From Paramarasmius palmivorus (taxonomy: Eukaryota; Basidiomycota; Agaricomycetes; Agaricales; Marasmiaceae): DNA of 64,000 bases. Below the pieces are notes generated by a model. It made no database searches, was not told the origin of the DNA, and saw only the letters and a list, made by a program, of their open reading frames with translations. Location of the stretch: NCBI GenBank assembly GCA_037176845.1, contig JAYKXP010000104.1:62001-126000 (forward strand), in the 5' to 3' direction. Shown here piece after piece: positions 57,521 to 64,000 of the stretch. Position numbers and translations under genes: made by a program. Position 1 is the first letter of the stretch; each line of letters begins with the position of its first letter.

Positions 57521-60500
57521 TGAGGATCCATGGTAGGGATCGTGGCGGCTCTACGCGGTGAAGGCGTTGAAAAGTAGGACCTCTCCGTGGACAGCAAGCA
57601 GTTCATTATGGTGTGCTTTCTTGGTCTCAGATAGTGTAACATTAAATCTCGTACAAGTCAGTTGTATCCAGGTATCTTCCTGCATCGCTTCATCGGGTTG
57701 TTCCGCTCACTGATCGTGTAAAGTCTCGTTTTTTTTTGCTTTTGCGTTTGCGTTTTCACCACCCATGTATATGTGTAGTGCCCTGTTCCCACTATGAACG
57801 AATTTATATTCTTGATCAGACTGTACGTTTATCGATCCTCAACTTGATAGCTCTGCCAACAATGGTTCCCTATGACACCTCCAGTAATCGTGACGGTCAC
57901 GTGAGTCCAGCTATTCCAGCGAACTAATGCTGTAAGAGCGGGATTTTGTCGCAAACGAATCTGTTGATCACAGCGTACCAGAAGAAGGTCTTGATTTCAC
58001 CATGTTGACGATTGGCATGACGAACGGAGAGGACTCGAGCCACAGAGGATCATTCAATTCACTTGATTGACTCCATAATTGGCTAGGATACGCAGAACTT
58101 TCATCTGAAGAATAGTCTGGACGAAGGAGGTGATACCGTAAGGCGCCACGCTTTGATCTGGTCTTATCACATCCAAACTGCCTTATGTAGCTGATATAGA
58201 TGTTCCACGAGACATCAATGATCTTTGAGCGACGCGTATACACAACATTTCGAATTCTTGTTTTATGATCCAAAGTGCGTCAAAGTGGGGCTAAAAGTAG
58301 CGATTCGTGGACGAGTGCCTGTCAGTGTGAAGAACTGATGCCATTCGCCGGCGGCAGTCATTCCGATTCGAAGTCGAGATGCATTGCATGATGCTAGCTT
58401 AAACCTTGATAATTGCCAATTACGGGAGATGTATTCCAACGAGAAGTTCATTTGCATGGGCTGATGTGATAGTCCCTGTCAATCATACGCAGAGATGTAG
58501 AAGCAAAAGGAACCGAATGGAACAAGGCGGAAATTGCCGTAACCCTAACCTGACTCAACGAGTCTGTGACGCGCGAGAATTTGCCTCCTGTCTTCAACGT
58601 CCATCATGTCGCTCTGTTCGCTCGGATTGGGAAGAGAAAGGCCAGGGTGTTGATATCGAGTATGATCGCAATGGTACGTGCTTTTCCGTAGGTTCAACCG
58701 GGTGCATTGACGGTGCGTCTGGCTTAGGGCTGACACAGTGTTGAGGAGTTGGGAGATACGAAGACATACAGAGCCGCTTGCGCTGATTGTTGAAGATGGC
58801 TGAAGTCGGATGGGAATATAAGACGTGTGAAAGGTGCATTGGGACTGTCGCAAGGTTTAATCATGTCTCCAGGGCTGGACACGAAGATTCCTTTTCATGA
58901 ACTCTCCGGCGCAAAGACGGTGTCATGGCCTCCTCATCAGTCTCAAGCATTCGTTCATCCTGAAGCATTCGTCTATCCTCCGGCCCCGAACCTCCTTCGA
59001 CACAAAGCCTCAACGTGCCGACTTGGCACACCTCTCGGCTTCACGCTGTTTCTACGTATCGCGGTTTTTTCCTCAGTCAGGACGAGCGAGGACGTTAGTT
59101 TGGGGTTGGGTCTATAATATGAAGAGTGAATGGATAGAAGAGTGACTTTGGTTTGTACAAAAGATCTCTTCACGAGCTCGCTTCCTAACTCGTTCTCCGC
59201 AGGCCTCTCCTCATCTCGCCTCCCCAACGCGCTACCATTCCTACAGTGATACCTCTACCTCTTTACTCCACCATTAACACCCGGAAGAATCGGCCCTCCT
59301 TCAGATCTCCGCATTATCTTGCCTGAGAGCCTCCTCCGAGCGATCTTCTTCCCGCCTCTACTGGAAAACTAGAGTGTCGAGTGCAGGGTGTCGAATGCGG
59401 TGTTACGATCTATCGATCTTCGTTCACTCTTGCTAAAGTTGTGTCTTCTCTCGTTAGGGTCGGGGAAGAAAGTGGTGCTGAGGGGAGGGGGCGCGGAGGC
59501 GAACGAAGGAGACAGTCAAGAGGTTCGAAGGCAGGAGGAGCCGGAGAAATGGCTGCAAGGGTAGTAAATCCAAACAATTCTCCCGTCGTCGTCGTCGAAA
59601 CCCATTCCCTACACGAATGAAGGTGAAGATGGAAGAGGTGGTTATGGGAAAAGGGATGTCTGGATAGTGGGGTATCTCAGCGTGACGCAGGAGGATGAGG
59701 CAGGTTAATTTCGATGGAATAGTGACGTTTGGAACCGGTAAGCCCAAATCAATCCCCCTGGGCGTGTTTCCTTACCATTTACTGGATATTAGAGTCTCCC
59801 AAGTTGCTGAATAAAAAGGTGAAGCTTCCACAACGTCAAGTAGCCTGGCACCGCGAACCTATAACACCCAGTCTCACCAATGCATCAGCGGGATCTCCGG
59901 CGTGTAAAGGGGTGTTCGCCGCAATACCCGTCCCTTACCACGTAGAACGAAGGTGATATCAGGAGATAATGTCTTTGTTTCGTGAGTGTATTCATAACTT
60001 TTGTTCCTTATTGAGTGTCTATTCGTATCGTTGCTTAGACTACCTTCACCTACAGCACCATAATGTGAGCCGTCCACTCGTCCTTGACGTTTGACCTAGG
60101 TTCTTGGAACACCATACGCGATGCCGGTATTCGTGGAGTTTATGTGCCTCGATCTTTTTGCTATCCTCGGCTTATTCGTCTTCGTCCTTCTTTCGGCGAA
60201 AGGGCGGTGGGTACGCATAGCACGAGGTATTTGGATCTTGATAACGAAATCGATGCCATGTATCAGAAAAGGTCGGATGCAGTACTACTTTCCATTCCGC
60301 CGATGCGTAGTGTAAAGGATGGAACACTTGGGTTATCCTCCGGTATCCGATATTGATGCCTTCACGGTTCGGTATTTGGAAAGCTTTTTCGTTCATGTTT
60401 TCATGGCTGCTATTCATATTCTCTCGTTATGGCCTTCTCCGGCGATAGGACATCTCATGGCTACAAAGTGTTCCATTCCGGCCTTCCCATTTATACCTAT

Positions 60501-61200
60501 GTTTTCGTCTACAATCATCAATACTCTCCTTCTCGCCTAGAGTACTCTCTTGCAGCTACGAACAACGATGTCGATGCACTCATACCCTTCTATTGGGAAT
60601 CCTATGTCTGCGTTTACCCCTTCCTGCTATCACAAAACCTTCACACTTCGATTCACACCGTAATATATCACCTCGTGGTGTGCCATGCGGCAAAGCCACA
60701 GTTGCTTGGATAACTGTACCTGGTCAGAGAACTGCTACAAATCGTCAAGTGTCTGATGTAGGAAGCACTGCTGTGATGCGTTCAAGAGTGCCGCAGGGAT
60801 ATTTTTTAATACATTTTGGCATACCGTTGGGAACGCTATTGGCGTTTGATCCTTCCTCTCATCGGTCAAATCGTGGTGAGGTTAGGGTAGCTCATGTTCT
60901 CCAGCCGTCGGACAGATAAAATCCTGCTTCTGGTCTTATGCTTACTAGCCTCAAAATATGACAACTGGACGCAGCTCACGCGAATCATTTGACGGCGGTA
61001 CATATCCTTCCCCTGACAACTTGCCCACTTATAATAGTCCATCAGACTAGCGGATCTGATAGTATTAGGCCTTTCCTCAACTATTCACCTGATGAGGATC
61101 ATAAATCGATCTCCACAATGTGAGATGTCGAGAGCTATGGAAATTGAAATTACATTGAATCACCCATGCATTCAGCAAGAATCGGGACAGGCGTGATATG
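57521..61200. other. Long gene-poor stretch
   Basis: Minus-strand frames at 57968-58457 (for example LEYISRNWQLSRFKLASC) have mildly coding-like composition but no splice or start that I trust. Frames at 59.4-60.9 kb are unconvincing. TTAGGG-type boxes at 58548 and 60880. Nothing else supported. Confidence 0.35.
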
Positions 61201-61205
61201 GTATG

Positions 61206-61650
61206 TTACACCGCCGCATCATACCTAGGCGGCATCAATATCACACTCGAATTCCCTGCATCTGAATGTAGAGGCAGAGGTCTCCAACCGCTATCCTCGA
61301 GATGCACGATACGTCTTTCTCTTTCAGCTCCCTTTGTCTCGGGTATGTCGAGATCGCGATAACGATCCAGCAACTCTTGCTTCTTCCTGCTTGGAACGTT
61401 AAAAGCTGAGGTTGTGTGTGGGTAGGGGACGATGAGCTCAGATAGTGTGTGTGACACATGGCTTTCGGAGTCGGCTGGTCGGTTCTTGCGTCTGCGCCAG
61501 AATACGATGCCGCCAGTTGTGACTAATACTGTTGCAAGAACGACGCCGATGAGTATCCCTGCCAGTTGACCAGCATTCAGGGAGGCTCGGTTTGATTGAG
61601 ACCCGGGAGGGCGGTTATTCGACGAGGTAGTAGGTGCAGCTGACTGTGAT
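61206..61650 (-). CDS. Gene 25: DSGWRP/PPxY membrane protein, 5' end unresolved
   Basis: The frame encodes a Ser/Thr stalk (SQSAAPTTSSNNRPPGSQS), helix AGILIGVVLATVLVTTGGIVF, WRRRKN, an IVPYPHTTSAFNV motif (close to the gene 20 ISPYPDTTSASNV), IVHLEDSGWRP, and VILMPPRYDAAV at the end. The exon begins near 61670, just beyond which (61769-61848) lies a perfect hairpin. I could not find an ectodomain or start upstream, so the gene may be 5'-disrupted. Confidence 0.6.
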
Positions 61651-61768
61651 GTCTCGGTTTTTTCACGGGTTCCTCATCCTATACCACCACCTTTACTGTC
61701 AGCTAGCAGCCTCGGGGCACCGCCATATCCCCCCCGGCCCTGTCCAACAGCACATCAAGGAAGAGGTG

Positions 61769-61848
61769 GTTATTATGGGTGCAAGCTCGGAGAGGTTAAG
61801 ACGGAGATACGCAGGTCTTAACCTCTCCGAGCTTGCACCCATAATAAC
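61769..61848. repeat. Perfect 34-bp inverted repeat with 12-nt loop
   Basis: 61769-61802 (starting GTTATTATGGGTGC) is the exact reverse complement of 61815-61848; the loop is GGAGATACGCAG. No flanking target duplication seen. It lies upstream of the visible gene 25 exon on the same locus. Confidence 0.92.
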
Positions 61849-62800
61849 GCCATCTTCAATGCCCCACTAAAGGTATATTTCATCTTCGGGATAGTCGACC
61901 CAAGCAGCCCTAGGATGCCTCTTTCAGCTAAAGTGGGAACGCGCAAGGTCGTGGTGGTCGGGAAGAGGGCTTGCTCAGGTCCTCATGCAATCCTTGTGAC
62001 TAGTTTTCAATCAGTGTGCCGTTGGGTTAGGGTTACCCGAGTTCACCCATGAGTCGGCCGATCGACCGAGGAACAACTAGGTACGTGATCTATCTGACGC
62101 AACCTTTACGACCCATAACACTCACTGAAACTCGTCGGAGCCGCCCTTTCATCGCCGAACGCTTTCGGACAACCAGCAACATAGGCTGACTTACCTGTAT
62201 TTTGGTCACACTATAACTCGAGTATCCCCAGCGGAAACTGCAAATTATTCGAAGCTGAATACGAATATGAACGATAGCCGACGATGCGACACAACATTGT
62301 GCAACGGTGCGTATTGTGCATTGATTGTATGATCTATAGGATGAACCCATTCATGGGGCCCACCTCGAGTTCATATCTCACACCCTGGACCACAGACGCT
62401 AATTCAGTGAAAAGGAAGAATATCAGAAGCCGTAAAGGTGCGGCAATGTACTGCGAATAAGTCGCAGCTGTGGTAATCTTACATTTTCCTCTTCGAGGTA
62501 CATAACATACTAGAACCCGCGTATTACCTACACTTCACGACCGTTGCATGAAGAACTGTAAATCACCGAATGCTTTGATCATCTTGATTCCTGGGTGCCG
62601 ATTTAGTTTTATCGGACTTTATACTAATTTAAAAGACACATACTGCCTTATGGCCTTGTATTCTTCCCCCCGTTGACCTGGCCCTTTCAAGTCAAGTTAC
62701 ACCCATCCGCCAGCTGGCATGAACGTCTTGTGCTCGTTGAGTTTTTTTTTTCGCCCCTAGGCCTAATTCATCATTTGTTCTTACTCAGTTTCAGCTTTGT
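61849..62800. other. Gap before gene 26
   Basis: TTAGGG-type box at 62025. The ectodomain exon of gene 26 is probably in 62.3-62.8 kb, but I could not fix its frame. Otherwise nothing. Confidence 0.3.
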
Positions 62801-62839
62801 TTGGGCTCGGACGGGGAACTGTCCTGAAGAAAAAAACAA

Positions 62840-63938
62840 ATAACCAGGTGTTTGGTGTGCGGCCAGGAGCTATGTTTCTCCATCAAGCTGGGTGAGCAGG
62901 ACATAAATACCTTGTCGCTTTTGCACGACTGATCCTCCAACAAGAAACTTGGAGTACAACTTCCTTTCCACCTCCTTTATCCCAACGTCTGTTAAGGAAA
63001 TTACATCGTCTTAGTAAGCTATCACTTCTACCTGATTGAAAACCATCTAATACTGAAAATTGGGTCAGTACCCTTTCAATAGCTGAGAGGGATGTAGGGG
63101 GTGAAGGTGTAACGAGAAGAGGTGATGCTAATGCGCATACCGAGGTGACAAGCAATGGAGGTGACGCTAACGGGTGTACTGTGGTCACGAGCAATGGAGG
63201 TGATGCCAATGCAAGTACCGTGGTAACAAGCAACGGAGATGTAGGAGAAGGACATGTAGAGGGATCGGGTAACATGAGTAGTGCAAGTGTTGGAGGTACA
63301 GGTGGTGATCCAAATCCTACTGGGGCAGCCGCAACACTGTAAGGATCTTTGGTTCAGACAAACGGCTTAGACATCAAGCAGCATTGCCGAGTCATCTCCG
63401 CCTCCAGCTCTCGATACTGCTCAAACCGCAAGCACGACCATGGCCACACGTGGTGATCCGAATTCTACTGGGGTATCCGCCACACCGTAAGGTTCTTTGG
63501 TTCAGACAAATAGCTTATACATTCAATACAAATAATATCAGGAACGAACAACAGACATCAAGCAGCATCTCCGAGTCATCTCCACGTCCAGCGCTCAACA
63601 CTGCTCAGATCGCAGGCATAACTGTCGGCGTCAGTGTAGTCGTTTTCGCGATTCTAGTCACCGTGTGTGTTATCACACGCCGACGCAAGCGGAAAGCGCC
63701 GAGTGCTCCCAACCCGCTCATTACTCCTTACCGTCGTGTTGAGCCTAACCTGAACGTCCGAGGTGGAAACAAGCAGGAGCTGGGTTTACCCGATCACGCG
63801 GATCAAGACCGTACGCCTGTGCGGACAGAGAGGCAGGTTGTATACCTAGATGATAGTGGTTGGAGACCATTACAGTCAAGATCAGATTTAGAAGACGGCG
63901 TTGTCGTGATGCCTCCGAGATATGACGCTGCGGTGTAG
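62840..63938 (+). CDS. Gene 26: DSGWRP/PPxY surface protein with 13-residue repeats and a duplicated exon
   Basis: The ectodomain end (GAMFLHQAG, donor GTGAGC at about 62887) and an exon NLEYNFLSTSFIPTS (about 62942-62989) precede secure exons 63083-63338, 63379-63486 and 63563-63938, all phase-consistent. The 63083 exon holds three 39-nt repeats encoding GDAN..T.VTSNG. The next two exons start with near-identical SI[AS]ESSP.PAL[DN]TAQ and the first ends GDPNSTG, like the exon before it: an exon duplication. Helix AGITVGVSVVVFAILVTVCVI, RRRKRK, ITPYRRVEPN, VVYLDDSGWRP, VVVMPPRYDAAV at the end. The start is not found. Confidence 0.65.
63121..63237 (+). repeat. Three 39-nt coding repeats
   Basis: Units 63121-63159, 63160-63198 and 63199-63237, each starting GGTGA[TC]GC and ending AGCAA[TC]GGA. 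They stay in frame and encode 13 residues each. Confidence 0.85.
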
Positions 63939-64000
63939 ATTACTGTAGCTTGGACATTGATGGAAGAGTGCCGCGAAGATGTTTTGTAATACCTATATTG

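Noticed and set aside
59381..60919. Several 75-108 codon frames
   Set aside because: Low-complexity or mixed composition on both strands, with no consistent exon structure.

Overview
The window looks like nuclear DNA of a basidiomycete, most likely an Agaricomycete. Genes are cut by many short introns (about 48-75 nt) with GTRNGT donors and CTRAY branch sites. A seven-transmembrane family and a Cys-rich surface family of Agaricomycete type are present, and TTAGGG-type boxes are scattered about. I found no rRNA, tRNA or CRISPR. Gene models were built by hand from frames, splice sites and paralogue comparison; starts are the weakest part. No database search was run.

The dominant content is a locally expanded family of about 20 loci for single-pass surface proteins. 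The usual plan is: signal peptide; beta-rich ectodomain of about 80-100 residues containing a [NV].TW core; two or three tiny exons; Ser/Thr/Pro stalk; one membrane helix followed by Arg/Lys; cytoplasmic tail. Thirteen loci share a tail with a [TS]PYP-like motif near the membrane, then DSGWRP (or a close variant), then PPxY three or four residues before the stop. PPxY is the classical PY ligand of WW domains (for example Rsp5/NEDD4 ubiquitin ligases). Other members carry different tails on similar ectodomains.

Layout: 0-13.3 kb, surface genes 1, 2, 3, 4 and 6 with a 3.4-4 kb direct tandem duplication (about 3.33-6.75 and 6.76-10.84 kb), relics and damaged copies. 13.8-18.6 kb, genes 7, 8 (different Cys-rich ectodomain) and 9. 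19.5-20.3 kb, a small secreted Cys protein (gene 10). 22.7-25.9 kb, gene 11 and its internally deleted duplicate. 26.6-31.4 kb, two seven-TM genes (12, 13), one with a triplicated N-terminal exon pair. 32.0-32.35 kb, a small membrane-anchored protein with a repeated KRMVF peptide. 32.9-38.4 kb, genes 15, 16 and 17 with a Mutator-like element. 38.4-39.8 kb, an inverted-repeat element abutting gene 17. 42.1-48.2 kb, genes 18, 19 and 20, a tyrosine-recombinase element that truncates gene 19, and a 155-nt G homopolymer beside the gene 20 stop. 48.6-51.6 kb, a decayed gene and gene 22. 54.1-57.5 kb, gene 23 and a probable nuclear protein (gene 24). 61.2-63.9 kb, genes 25 and 26 with a perfect 34-bp hairpin and an exon duplication.

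Together the window reads as a birth-and-death cluster of cell-surface proteins, mixed with seven-TM proteins and a secreted protein. A role in sensing or recognition at the hyphal surface, with PPxY-dependent ubiquitylation or endocytosis of the receptors, is inference only.
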